A DNA stretch of 64,000 bases, taken from Anaerotignum sp. MB30-C6. GTDB lineage: Bacteria; Bacillota; Clostridia; Lachnospirales; Anaerotignaceae. Of the stretch, positions 1 through 6,749 are shown piece after piece. Position numbers and translations under genes: made by a program. The stretch covers positions 930,001-994,000 of the forward strand of contig NZ_CP133078.1 of the NCBI RefSeq assembly GCF_030908465.1, read 5' to 3'. The stretch's first letter is position 1; every line of letters begins with the position of its first letter. Below the pieces are notes generated by a model. It was not told the origin of the DNA. It ran no database searches and saw nothing but the letters and a program-made list of their open reading frames with translations.

Positions 1-319
1 TAACCTTTACCCCATCTTTTTTTAGTAAGGCTTTGTATAGAACAGCATCCTCTTTATTTCTGGCGAAGCGGTCATATTTATGGACAATAATATATTTTAT
101 TTTATTCTGCTTTTTTCTTGCTTGGCGAATCATCTCCTGGAAAGCGGGACGGTTCCCAGCTTCTTTACCAGAAATACCTTCTTCCATAAAGATAAACTCG
201 TCAGGAAGCAAGTAGCGGTTTTTTAAACAAAACTCCCTTATATCGTCTAACTGAGCTGAGGGAGAATAGTCTGTTTGGTCGTTCGTGGAAACACGGACAT
301 ATGCAGCGGCAATTTGCAT
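1..319 (-). CDS. Large serine recombinase (phage integrase), N-terminal part, cut by window edge
   Basis: About 106 N-terminal residues of a serine-family site-specific recombinase are present; the rest lies left of the window. The nucleophile context YVRVSTNDQ (Ser11) and the downstream EGISGKEAGNRP and HKYDRFARN blocks are typical of the resolvase catalytic domain of large serine integrases, which perform prophage integration and excision between attP and attB. The ATG is preceded by AAGGAGG at good spacing. It is transcribed leftward, away from the lysogeny block, as expected for an integrase at one prophage end. Whether the C-terminal zinc-ribbon domains are intact cannot be seen. Confidence 0.93.
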   Translation of the reverse strand, partial: MQIAAAYVRVSTNDQTDYSPSAQLDDIREFCLKNRYLLPDEFIFMEEGISGKEAGNRPAFQEMIRQARKKQNKIKYIIVHKYDRFARNKEDAVLYKALLKKDGVKV

Positions 320-416
320 AAAAAAAGACCTCCTTTATTTTTTTGTATGGCAAATAAAGCGGTCTTATGATACAATTAGCTTGCTAGGGCGGATTGTACC
401 ACGGTATGACCGCTTG

Positions 417-446
417 CCCTCACTTCGTTGGTAGCGGAGTGGGGGG
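417..446. terminator. Hairpin downstream of the copper-amine-oxidase-like gene, T-tract facing rightward
   Basis: Imperfect stem CCCTCACT/AGTGGGGG followed on the + strand by TTTTTT. The neighbouring gene ends at 484 on the minus strand, so in its own direction the order is stop, A-tract, hairpin without a T-tract. It may be bidirectional or act only on rightward transcripts. Confidence 0.45.
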
Positions 447-483
447 TTTTTTATTTAAAATGAATTTGGTATTGATTGCATAT

Positions 484-1107
484 TCAATGAACGCATTTAG
501 AACAAGGTGTTAATCCCATTGCAAGGGCTTCATCCAATGTACTAGAAAAATAATTGCCACCGTTGCAAGTGCTATCATAATGATACTTCTTGCCTGTGCG
601 GGTGATATAGACAGTTTTACCCTTTTCATCTGCAGAGTCAGCAGGGGTATTTGTAGTTGTTGTAGTTTGTTTCTCTGCAATATTGGATTGGGTTGCATCT
701 AATTCAGAGATAACAACTGTTTGAGTTGTAGCATCCCAGCTTACATTGCAGTTTAGATTCTCTGCAATAAATCTTGCTGGAACCATGGTTCTACCATCGA
801 TAATTTGAGGCGGTACGTCTAGGGTGTAGGAATTGCCATTCACTACAGCGGTAGATTGGTTTAATACCAATTCTATATTTGTAGTGCCACGTATAGCGGT
901 TATAGTTTTAGTAGAACTATCCCAGGAAACTGTTGCGCCTAAACTTTCAAAAATGTGTCGAACGGGAACCAAGGTACGCCCATTCGCAATAACCGGTGAT
1001 GTATCTGATTGCAAATTATTTCCATTAATCGTAATGTTAGCAGCAAAAGCATTTGTCGATATCAATGCAGTTGCCAAGGTTGTTGCAATAAGTTTTTTCC
1101 ATTTCAC
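484..1107 (-). CDS. Secreted protein with two copper-amine-oxidase-N-like domains
   Basis: The 207-residue protein starts with a clear signal peptide (MKWKKLIATTLATALISTNAFA). Two consecutive repeats follow (about residues 25-75 and 78-135). They carry the pattern NGRTLVPVRHIFESLG and DGRTMVPARFIAENL, characteristic of the copper amine oxidase N-terminal domain family (PF07833), which in Firmicutes is usually a surface or wall-associated module rather than an oxidase. After a Thr/Ala linker the C-terminus has TGKKYHYDSTCNGG and PCSKC, a compact Cys/His motif seen on other secreted Firmicutes proteins. Lying between integrase and repressor, it is probably a lysogenic-conversion gene. Its substrate is unknown. 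Confidence 0.8.
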   Translation of the reverse strand: MKWKKLIATTLATALISTNAFAANITINGNNLQSDTSPVIANGRTLVPVRHIFESLGATVSWDSSTKTITAIRGTTNIELVLNQSTAVVNGNSYTLDVPPQIIDGRTMVPARFIAENLNCNVSWDATTQTVVISELDATQSNIAEKQTTTTTNTPADSADEKGKTVYITRTGKKYHYDSTCNGGNYFSSTLDEALAMGLTPCSKCVH

Positions 1108-1194
1108 AGTAACGTCACTCCTTAATTGACAATATTTTCATAATACTTATAATGTAATTAAGGGTACTTTAAAATTTCTCTGTGCTCTTGCTTT

Positions 1195-1231
1195 CCTCTA
1201 CAGTATTCGCAGTACTGTGGGGGATTTTTTT
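1195..1231. terminator. Hairpin downstream of the HI0074-like gene, T-tract facing rightward
   Basis: Stem CCTCTACAGTA / TACTGTGGGGG with a TTCGCAG loop, then TTTTTTT on the + strand. The adjacent gene (stop at 1230) is on the minus strand, so the T-tract lies on the antisense side. Confidence 0.5.
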
Positions 1232-1622
1232 ATTTATCTGTAAGATATTCTAATAGTTGCTTCAAAGCAAGTATATGAGAAGTGCCTACTCTTTTGACAA
1301 TTTCATCAGCAATTTTATCATCATATACATGAAATGTTAGGTTTCTGTCATTTAATATTTGAATCCAAGTATCTTGGTCATCAATGATTTTATAGGAAGA
1401 TGCTTCCCTCATAACTGTTTTGGGACTGTTTAGTTCCATAAAGCCCTGTTCAGCTAAATACTCTCTTGTTGTTTTCCATGCAAGCTCTGTACATAATTTA
1501 AATCGATGGATAGCACCATCCCGTACGGTGGTACTTTTGGTAGTGTTATATTCGGCCAGAGCTTCTTCAAGACGTTCAACAGATTTTTTGAAGTTCTCAA
1601 TTCTGTGTTCAAAGTTGCTCAT
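1230..1622 (-). CDS. HI0074-family nucleotidyltransferase substrate-binding-like protein, no partner seen
   Basis: 130 residues resembling the HI0074 / NTase_sub_bind family (PF08780): helical, with the family core RDGAIHRFKLCTELAWKTTREYL and the later block SPKTVMREA. Such proteins normally pair with a small MNT-type nucleotidyltransferase encoded next to them and belong to the wider HEPN-like fold. No nucleotidyltransferase is adjacent here; the neighbours are the secreted protein and the ImmA-like gene. Residues 34-39 read R-x4-H, formally matching the HEPN RX4-6H motif. Start chosen at the internal ATG (1622), because the longer reading uses GTG and has no better ribosome site. Confidence 0.75.
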   Translation of the reverse strand: MSNFEHRIENFKKSVERLEEALAEYNTTKSTTVRDGAIHRFKLCTELAWKTTREYLAEQGFMELNSPKTVMREASSYKIIDDQDTWIQILNDRNLTFHVYDDKIADEIVKRVGTSHILALKQLLEYLTDK

Positions 1623-1689
1623 AATGAAATACACCGTCCTTTTTGATATTTTGGATTAACGCTATATCGATAGTATTGTTGATGTATAA

Positions 1690-2157
1690 TTACACGAGTT
1701 TATCTTGGAAGGAAAATCCAAGGTCATTAAATTCAATGCGATAATCATTTCCTTCATAAATCAATCCATACTTTACTTTGAAAACTGCTAAAGACTCAAG
1801 TAAAAATTCATAGGAAAGAGAAAGATACTCGGCTATGTCAAATAAATCATAGTAACCCATTCTAAATGCTCTGGCTAAATCTTCGGGGGAAATTAGATAA
1901 TTTACGGCCATTTTCCGAGCTTGATTTTCTTGTTTTTGATTATATGAATTTGACTGATCTAAAATGTTGCCTACAGTGGTGTAGTAATGAGCCAATTCTT
2001 CGGCTAGAATACAAGCCTTTTCCGATTGACGCATATCTTTTTTAATTGCTATAAAGTTACCAATACATAACCCTTTTAATTCTGAATCAAATTCTGTCTC
2101 TAATAACTTTAAGTTTTCTTTTGAGACAACATCTAAAAGTTTTTCGTACTTTGTCAT
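1690..2157 (-). CDS. ImmA/IrrE-like metallopeptidase-family protein with atypical active site
   Basis: 155 residues next to the XRE repressor, the usual ImmA/ImmR arrangement in which the protease inactivates the repressor. The predicted active-site helix reads CILAEELAHYYTT, so the first His of HExxH is Glu (EELAH). A downstream acidic/arginine block (NQKQENQARKMAVNYLISPEDLA) matches the family. EExxH variants are, as far as I recall, common in Firmicutes phages, so the protein may still work, perhaps with altered metal binding. It ends about 60 bp from the HI0074-like gene and starts 17 bp after the repressor stop, so it probably shares the repressor operon. Confidence 0.75.
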   Translation of the reverse strand: MTKYEKLLDVVSKENLKLLETEFDSELKGLCIGNFIAIKKDMRQSEKACILAEELAHYYTTVGNILDQSNSYNQKQENQARKMAVNYLISPEDLARAFRMGYYDLFDIAEYLSLSYEFLLESLAVFKVKYGLIYEGNDYRIEFNDLGFSFQDKLV

Positions 2158-2174
2158 TCATCACCTCTAAGAGA

Positions 2175-2666
2175 TCACATCTGATTTTTCAATTTCATAA
2201 GTCTTTCTAAATCTTTTTGTACTAAAGCCATCTGTTCTTCGGAGGGATTGTCCAAATGAGCAGCGATTGGCATTAGGTGGTCGTACTCCAAGGAAGCATC
2301 TTCAACAGTGGTTTTAGTTGTTTCTGCCTGAGTGGATGGTTCGACTTTGCTTCTCTCGTATTCTTTTTCTAAAACCATATTAACCATTTCTTTACCAGAG
2401 TCGTTAAGACTGCGGTATTTTTTGATAATTCCTATTTCAGGTATAGAGAAAGAGTTAAATTGAAGTTCTCGCATCTCGTCCTGAAACAAAAAGTTAGCAT
2501 CCACATTTAACGCATCAATAATAGCTCCTATTGTAGAGGCATCGGGCTCTCTGTTTTTTTCATATCCTGCTACCGTTGTTTTGGCAACACCTATTAATTT
2601 TCCTAGCTGTTCCTGTGTTAGTCCTTTGTTTAAGCGAGCTTCTTTTATTCTGTCGTTTAAAGACAT
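2175..2666 (-). CDS. XRE-family phage repressor (CI-like)
   Basis: 163 residues. The N-terminal helix-turn-helix (about residues 4-60) has the XRE signature (RIKEARLNKGLTQEQLGKL, then VAKTTVAGYEKNREP). The C-terminal half is a non-catalytic linker and oligomerisation region without a LexA-type Ser/Lys protease signature, consistent with control by the adjacent ImmA-like protein. The ATG at 2666 has AAGGAGGTG upstream; the longer reading has no such site. It is transcribed leftward from a promoter at 2689-2717 and presumably binds the repeats at 2723-2817 to hold lysogeny. Confidence 0.9.
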   Translation of the reverse strand: MSLNDRIKEARLNKGLTQEQLGKLIGVAKTTVAGYEKNREPDASTIGAIIDALNVDANFLFQDEMRELQFNSFSIPEIGIIKKYRSLNDSGKEMVNMVLEKEYERSKVEPSTQAETTKTTVEDASLEYDHLMPIAAHLDNPSEEQMALVQKDLERLMKLKNQM

Positions 2667-2688
2667 AAGGACACCTCCTTTTGTGATT

Positions 2689-2717
2689 ATCATACAATAC
2701 CAATATTAGTGTGTCAA
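2689..2717 (-). promoter_or_regulatory. Leftward promoter of the repressor operon
   Basis: On the minus strand TTGACA (2712-2717) and TATGAT (2689-2694) are separated by 17 bp, a near-consensus sigma-A promoter 23 bp upstream of the repressor start codon. Confidence 0.8.
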
Positions 2718-2722
2718 TACAA

Positions 2723-2817
2723 AAGTACGAGTTTTGAAAACTTTTTTTATTGAAACATATTGACAAGTACGAGTTATGAGTATATAATTGCGTCATAAGT
2801 TCGAGAAATGCGTACTT
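2723..2817. promoter_or_regulatory. Repressor/Cro operator cluster
   Basis: AAGTACGAGTT occurs at 2723-2733 and again at 2765-2775. A related inverted pair, AAGTTCG-N7-CGTACTT, lies at about 2797-2817. The middle copy sits inside the 17-bp spacer of the rightward promoter, where binding would block polymerase. This is the expected layout for a lysis/lysogeny switch. Confidence 0.7.
2760..2788 (+). promoter_or_regulatory. Rightward early promoter
   Basis: Perfect TTGACA (2760-2765), 17-bp spacer and perfect TATAAT (2783-2788), located 45 bp upstream of the Cro-like ATG. An operator copy lies in the spacer. Confidence 0.88.
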
Positions 2818-2832
2818 GAAAGAGGTGAGATT

Positions 2833-3078
2833 ATGAATGTGGTTGATTACAATGCAACAATTCCTAAAAATGTATTTCGCATTATAAAAGAAGCTGGTAT
2901 GAAGCAATGTGCAGTTGCAGAAAAAGCGGGTTACACAAAGCAACAATTTAACGACATGCTAAATGGCAGACGAGTAATCAAGGCAAAAGATATATTAGCG
3001 TTATCACATGCACTTGGAGTATCGCCAAATGATTTGTTTATGGAACATGAAAAGCAGAAAGAAAAAGATGCCAGTTAG
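2833..3078 (+). CDS. Cro-like / XRE-family small regulator
   Basis: 81 residues consisting almost only of a helix-turn-helix (KQCAVAEKAGYTKQQFNDMLNGRRVIKAKDILALSHALGVSPNDLF). It is the first gene of the rightward transcript, divergent from the CI-like repressor, the position of Cro. The ATG at 2833 follows AGAGGTGAG; an upstream in-frame start would fall inside the promoter. It likely binds the same operators as the repressor. Confidence 0.82.
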   Translation: MNVVDYNATIPKNVFRIIKEAGMKQCAVAEKAGYTKQQFNDMLNGRRVIKAKDILALSHALGVSPNDLFMEHEKQKEKDAS

Positions 3079-3123
3079 GCGTGATAGAAAAAATGGCTGA
3101 ACAAAATAGGGAGGGGATTAAAT

Positions 3124-3288
3124 ATGTCAAAGGATGAACTACTTCAAAAGTATTACGACATGGAAATGAACAATGTATTTGCATACAGTGCCAATTATCT
3201 TATGAGCAGCCCCAAGAAAGGTTATGAAAGAGAATGGTGTGAGGCAAAAGAAAGAGCTGACGCATTGCTTGAATTGATGAACGCATAG
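3124..3288 (+). CDS. Small phage early protein, 54 aa
   Basis: ATG with a GGGAGGGG site just upstream. The protein (MSKDELLQKYYDMEMNNVF...) is helical and charged, rich in Glu/Lys, with no recognised domain. It sits between the Cro-like gene and the next small ORF in the same direction, so is probably part of the early operon. Function unknown. Confidence 0.6.
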   Translation: MSKDELLQKYYDMEMNNVFAYSANYLMSSPKKGYEREWCEAKERADALLELMNA

Positions 3289-3331
3289 GACAATTCTTGT
3301 AAAACATAGCATTTAACAGGAGGTGAAAGGA

Positions 3332-3532
3332 ATGAAAAAACAGCCAGAATTACTTAAAGGCAGGGTTTATGTTCATAAAGGTGGGGAGAAAGTTGAATTT
3401 TCTTCTTTGTCAAAGGAAGAGCAGGTAAAAGTTTTTACGGATGCGGATAGGCGTTATGCAGAACAGTGGGCCGCAAGGAATGGGTTAGAAGTGGAAAGCA
3501 TTGAGCCAATTAAAAATACTGAAACTGCTTAA
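3332..3532 (+). CDS. Small phage early protein, 66 aa
   Basis: Starts at ATG 3332 behind AGGAGGTGAAAGG. The charged protein has no membrane segment or cysteine motif; the centre (SLSKEEQVKVFTDADRRYAEQWAARNG) is predicted helical. The preserved frame, strong ribosome site and operon position support a real gene. I do not recognise the family. Confidence 0.65.
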   Translation: MKKQPELLKGRVYVHKGGEKVEFSSLSKEEQVKVFTDADRRYAEQWAARNGLEVESIEPIKNTETA

Positions 3533-3583
3533 ACGGGCGAAAGCCCTATGAAGCGGACAAGCTTTATAAGAAAGGATGATTTT

Positions 3584-3898
3584 ATGAAAGCAACAGGTGT
3601 AGTTAGGAAGCTAGACGAACTTGGAAGAATTGTTCTACCCATGGAAATTAGACGAAATCTTGGCATCAAGGTCGGGGACCCCATGGAGATTTTTACAACA
3701 GAGGATGGGATTGTAATAAAACGTTACGATGCAGTGGATGATGTTCTCTCCGTTGCACAAAGGCTAACAGAAATGCTTGATAATGAGAAGAATCCTGAAT
3801 ATAAAAAGGAAATTCTTGATAAGGTAGGGGCCTATGTTGAAGCGGCGAAAAAAGAGATTAGAAAAAAGGAGAAACTATGCAAGGGAGTAGCAAGGTAA
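3584..3898 (+). CDS. AbrB-family (SpoVT-AbrB domain) transition-type regulator
   Basis: 104 residues. The N-terminal 45 residues carry the AbrB swapped-hairpin DNA-binding domain: GVVRKLDELGRIVLPMEIRR, then LGIKVGDPMEIF and DGIVIKRY. The C-terminal half is helical and basic and may mediate oligomerisation. ATG 3584 has AAAGGATGA upstream, preferred over ATG 3548. Phage AbrB-like proteins may act on host or phage promoters; the target is unknown. The end overlaps the next gene by 22 bp. Confidence 0.85.
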   Translation: MKATGVVRKLDELGRIVLPMEIRRNLGIKVGDPMEIFTTEDGIVIKRYDAVDDVLSVAQRLTEMLDNEKNPEYKKEILDKVGAYVEAAKKEIRKKEKLCKGVAR

Positions 3899-4179
3899 GT
3901 ATTTTACAGGGTGATAGACGGTACTGCTATTTGACGGGTGCGGTAGGCTATTTGCATAAGCACCATATTTATTTTGGAACTGGATTGCGGAAGATTTCGG
4001 ACAAGCATGGCTTTTGGGTTTTGCTAACACCAGAATTACATAACATGAGCGAAAATGGCGTACATGGTAAGAATGGCCATGAGTTGGATTTGAAATTAAA
4101 GCAGGAGTGCCAACGGGTATTTGAACGTGAGCATACCCGTGAGGAATTTATGAGTATTATTGGAAGGAACTATTTATAG
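3877..4179 (+). CDS. DUF968/HNH-like small phage protein
   Basis: 100 residues with the arrangement C-x-L-TG, HKHHIYFG, a later LHN and HGKNGHELD, ending in EFMSIIGRNYL. This pattern resembles small His/Cys HNH-like proteins (DUF968-like) common in early regions of Clostridia prophages. The ATG follows AAAAAGGAG. Nuclease activity is inferred only from the clustered histidines. It overlaps the AbrB-like gene, implying co-translation. Confidence 0.6.
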   Translation: MQGSSKVSILQGDRRYCYLTGAVGYLHKHHIYFGTGLRKISDKHGFWVLLTPELHNMSENGVHGKNGHELDLKLKQECQRVFEREHTREEFMSIIGRNYL

Positions 4180-4187
4180 GGGGAATT

Positions 4188-4490
4188 ATGAAGAAAATAC
4201 GGTCGGAAGAAACCAAACCGCCTAAACCTTCGGCCAAAGATAATATGACTCGTCCAAAAGCTGAGGGAATTGGATTAAAGGTTGGTACAAAAGTAAGGCA
4301 ATACATAGCTAGTTCGAATGAGAAAAAAGAAAGCAAATCCACAGTTAGAGAAGGTACGGTTGTGGAATTGTGGAAATATGGCTTTGTTGTGCAGCTTAAT
4401 ACCCACAAGACGTTCTTTCGCTATAACCTTTTACGGGGGAGAGAAATTGGGGAACGGGTTGAGATATTGAAAGGTAGGGCGAGTAGGTGA
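4188..4490 (+). CDS. Hypothetical phage protein with SH3-like C-terminal part
   Basis: 100 residues: a basic N-terminal tail (residues 1-35) followed by a beta-rich segment (GTVVELWKYGFVVQLNTHKTFFRYNLL) that looks like a small barrel. It starts at ATG 4188 after TAGGGGG, 8 bp past the previous stop. No known function; the basic tail suggests nucleic-acid contact. Confidence 0.6.
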   Translation: MKKIRSEETKPPKPSAKDNMTRPKAEGIGLKVGTKVRQYIASSNEKKESKSTVREGTVVELWKYGFVVQLNTHKTFFRYNLLRGREIGERVEILKGRASR

Positions 4491-4672
4491 GGAAAGAAGA
4501 AAGCCTTTGTTTTTCCTGCAGGAATGATACCAAGAAATGCAATGCATTGTTTTATGGCAAGTTATTAGCGGAAATTATTCAAATGAACGATATTATTGTT
4601 TGTTCTGGCTATGTGCCACACAAGAAAGGGGCGGAGCATGGATATAGAAAAAGAGGAGGTAGAAAAGGTTGA
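4487..4672 (+). CDS. Cysteine-containing small phage protein, 61 aa
   Basis: Starts with GTG overlapping the previous stop codon (GTGA), suggesting coupling. The N-terminus has CFSC, followed by one more Cys at KKCNALF and another near residue 39, a possible zinc site. Its C-terminal basic tail overlaps the next gene in another frame. No family recognised, moderate coding support. Confidence 0.45.
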   Translation: MRKEESLCFSCRNDTKKCNALFYGKLLAEIIQMNDIIVCSGYVPHKKGAEHGYRKRGGRKG

Positions 4673-4928
4673 GATAATTTGTGAAATGGCAAGGAAAAAG
4701 GATGAGCGTTTTAAGCGGAGAGAAAAGCGTAAATTTAGAGAATACATACTTTTTGAAATATGCAAGATGGTATTCTTGCTGTTTGTCGGGATTGTAGCAA
4801 TAGCGGTGGTTGTTCCGTTTTCGGAAGCGGCACCTGCAGAAGCACTTTTGTTTTATGAGTGTGTCACCGTTGGTGGTATTCTTGTAGCGGTTAGTTTTTG
4901 GCTGGACAAGCCAAGGAGGAAAAAATGA
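4638..4928 (+). CDS. Small membrane protein with charged N-terminus
   Basis: 96 residues. The first 40 are strongly charged (MDIEKEEVEKVE, then KKDERFKRREKRK). Two hydrophobic segments follow (about residues 46-64 and 68-88). ATG 4638 is preceded by GGGGCGG. It probably sits in the cytoplasmic membrane with the basic region inside. Function unknown. Confidence 0.6.
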   Translation: MDIEKEEVEKVEIICEMARKKDERFKRREKRKFREYILFEICKMVFLLFVGIVAIAVVVPFSEAAPAEALLFYECVTVGGILVAVSFWLDKPRRKK

Positions 4929-5035
4929 GGAATTTATGCAATAAAAAAGGCACTGGGAAACCCAGCACCACAACCAAATTGATTATAGCATAAATTTTTT
5001 TCGGAAACAAGGGGATTTGAATATAGGAGGTTGTT

Positions 5036-5128
5036 ATGAGTAAATTCGATGTTTGCCCAATTTGCGGAGCAGCTTTGGATCATGGGGAAACCTGTGATTG
5101 TGAAAAGGAAGAAAAAACGAATAAATAA
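5036..5128 (+). CDS. Zinc-knuckle mini-protein, 30 aa
   Basis: A 30-residue ORF with a textbook ribosome site (ATAGGAGG) and the sequence CPICGAALDHGETCDCE, giving CxxC plus CxC as four possible zinc ligands. Too short for ordinary gene calling. Similar zinc mini-proteins exist in phage early regions, but the role is unknown. Confidence 0.6.
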   Translation: MSKFDVCPICGAALDHGETCDCEKEEKTNK

Positions 5129-5134
5129 AAAAAG

Positions 5135-5166
5135 TGCCCCTCTCTTGCTGTAACAGGAGTGGGGCA
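5135..5166. terminator. Strong hairpin, first copy of a repeated element
   Basis: A 13-bp stem (GCCCC.CTCTTG / CAGGAG.GGGGC) directly after the zinc mini-protein. An A-tract precedes it on the + strand, i.e. a T-tract on the minus strand, and AAGGTTTTAGATAAA follows. The same hairpin and tail recur at 5798-5827. Confidence 0.6.
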
Positions 5167-5211
5167 AGGTTTTAGATAAAAGGACAAGTGAATTAGCGAG
5201 GTGAGATTCAA

Positions 5212-5787
5212 ATGAAATTTTCTAAAATAGCAACACTGGCAAAAAGAAATAAGACTGCAATATTAATGTTGGACGAGGATGGACAACAATGGCTAAGTAC
5301 AGGAAGTGCTGCCTACCGGTTGGAAAATATGCCTATATTGGATGAGGACACTGTTTTAACTGTAATGGGAGTATCCGATGACAGCAGAGAGAAATGGTTC
5401 ACAAAATGTGAAGATGAACCTGCCCGAATTATAAAAAATGATTTGCCGGATGAAGAGGAGATAACAGCAGATGATGCGGGTATTTCTGTAATTTATGCAG
5501 GAAGTTTGTTGACACCCATTTATACGTTAAGCGGCGTAATATGGCTTGATACCGAGTTATTGGCGCCTACTGTGAAAAAAGAAGAAGCGTATAAACGCTA
5601 TTTCATTAGAAACACGGGCAAAAGAAGAGCAGTAGCGGTAAAGGATGGGATGGTGCTTTCCGCTGTGATAATGGAGTACATACCAGAGAGTACCTCTTTA
5701 TTTGAGGCTGTAGATACACTAGCCGACAGGTGCAGAGTTGAGGCAAAGAGAACCATTGCGGAAGAATGTAGCTATCAAGATGAATGA
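5212..5787 (+). CDS. Hypothetical phage protein between two repeated hairpins
   Basis: 191 residues, start ATG 5212 after GCGAGGTGAG. Acidic in the middle (DLPDEEEITADDAG), no signal peptide or membrane segment; beta-rich N-terminus (TAILMLDEDGQQWLSTGSAAYRLENMP) and a mixed C-terminus. I do not recognise the family. Near-identical hairpins lie immediately upstream (5135-5166) and downstream (5798-5827), so it forms a discrete cassette inside the early region, like a phage moron. Confidence 0.7.
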   Translation: MKFSKIATLAKRNKTAILMLDEDGQQWLSTGSAAYRLENMPILDEDTVLTVMGVSDDSREKWFTKCEDEPARIIKNDLPDEEEITADDAGISVIYAGSLLTPIYTLSGVIWLDTELLAPTVKKEEAYKRYFIRNTGKRRAVAVKDGMVLSAVIMEYIPESTSLFEAVDTLADRCRVEAKRTIAEECSYQDE

Positions 5788-5797
5788 TAAGAAAAGA

Positions 5798-5827
5798 GCC
5801 CCTCTCCTATTGGCGTAGGAAAGGGGC
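5798..5827. terminator. Strong hairpin, second copy of a repeated element
   Basis: Stem GCCCCTCTCCTA / TAGGAAAGGGGC with one mismatch and loop TTGGCG, followed by AAGGTTTTAGATAAA, as at 5135-5166. On the minus strand it is followed by CTCTTTTCTTAT. Likely a terminator, possibly mainly for leftward transcripts. Confidence 0.6.
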
Positions 5828-6020
5828 AAGGTTTTAGATAAAACCCAAGATATAGTACTTATATTATACAACAATTCAGATGTATTCACAAGTATTTTGG
5901 GTTGCTCTCTATCAAAAAGCCTGTTTCTAAAACCTTGAGATTTGGGGGCAAAAAGCCCCTTAGCTCCTCGATAATGAGATTAACATTAGGGCCATGGTTT
6001 ATAGAGAAAGGGGTAAGGCA

Positions 6021-6749
6021 ATGCCAAGATATAGAAAACACATATGGGCAGGGGACGTATACGAGTGTGAGGAATATTTCTCTCCAAAAGCCATTGGGAA
6101 AAAACATAACAGAGGACAAAATGAACTTTTAACTTCCGAGGAACAGAAACAGCGGAATTTGAAAATAGCACGTAGAAAACTATCAAGATTGATTAATACC
6201 AATTTTAAAGCGGGAGATTTGTTTGTTACCCTAACATACCGAGAACGATTAACGCTTGATGAAATTAAAAGAGAATTTCGGAATTTTTTAAGTTGCATGA
6301 GAAGGTGGAGAAAGAAAAAGGGGCTTTCAGCAATAAAGTATATCGTGGTAACGGAAAGGGAAGACAAGAGGGAACACCATCATCTTTTAATAAATGCCAT
6401 GGATATAACCTTGAAAGAGCTGTCAAAGCTGTGGGGATTGGGGAGGGTGATGATTTCCCAATTAGAACCAGGTGGAGACTACACAGGATTGGCCAGATAC
6501 ATAACAAAGGAAAATGTAAAAGAGTACGAAAAAAGATGGTCCACCAGTAAAAATTTGAAGCCACCAAAAGTTATTGTGAAAAAATTGAAGTCTGTGAAAC
6601 CAAAAAAACGGTCACAGGCACCCAAGGGGTATGTGGTAGTAGAAAGCAGTGAGTATTTTTCTGAGGACATAGGGGTAATTCGATATTTAAAGGCTATTAG
6701 AATAGGCGGTGAGGATTATGGAGCAGGAAAAGAAAAAAACGAATTGTGA
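6021..6749 (+). CDS. HUH-type replication-associated protein (Rep-like)
   Basis: 242 residues with the three expected HUH nickase motifs: FVTLTY (68-73), EHHHLLI (118-124, the metal-binding HUH) and a Tyr at 160 in ARYITKE. This matches rolling-circle replication initiators of the G2P/Rep_trans-like type, frequent in Clostridia mobile elements and some prophages. It would nick one strand at an origin and stay linked to the 5' end. ATG 6021 follows GGGGTAAGG and is preferred over 5994. SSB is encoded 590 bp downstream. No DnaB, DnaC or polymerase gene is visible. Confidence 0.8.
   Translation: MPRYRKHIWAGDVYECEEYFSPKAIGKKHNRGQNELLTSEEQKQRNLKIARRKLSRLINTNFKAGDLFVTLTYRERLTLDEIKREFRNFLSCMRRWRKKKGLSAIKYIVVTEREDKREHHHLLINAMDITLKELSKLWGLGRVMISQLEPGGDYTGLARYITKENVKEYEKRWSTSKNLKPPKVIVKKLKSVKPKKRSQAPKGYVVVESSEYFSEDIGVIRYLKAIRIGGEDYGAGKEKNEL

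Noticed and set aside
833-1129. 98-codon rightward ORF
   Set aside because: Antisense to the secreted protein gene, without ribosome site or domain pattern.
4941-4970. GGCACTGGG-AAA-CCCAGCACC as a terminator
   Set aside because: Only five central base pairs form; the outer bases do not pair, so no reliable hairpin.
5902-6132. 76-codon rightward ORF before the Rep-like gene
   Set aside because: Overlaps the start of the Rep-like gene in another frame and has no ribosome site.
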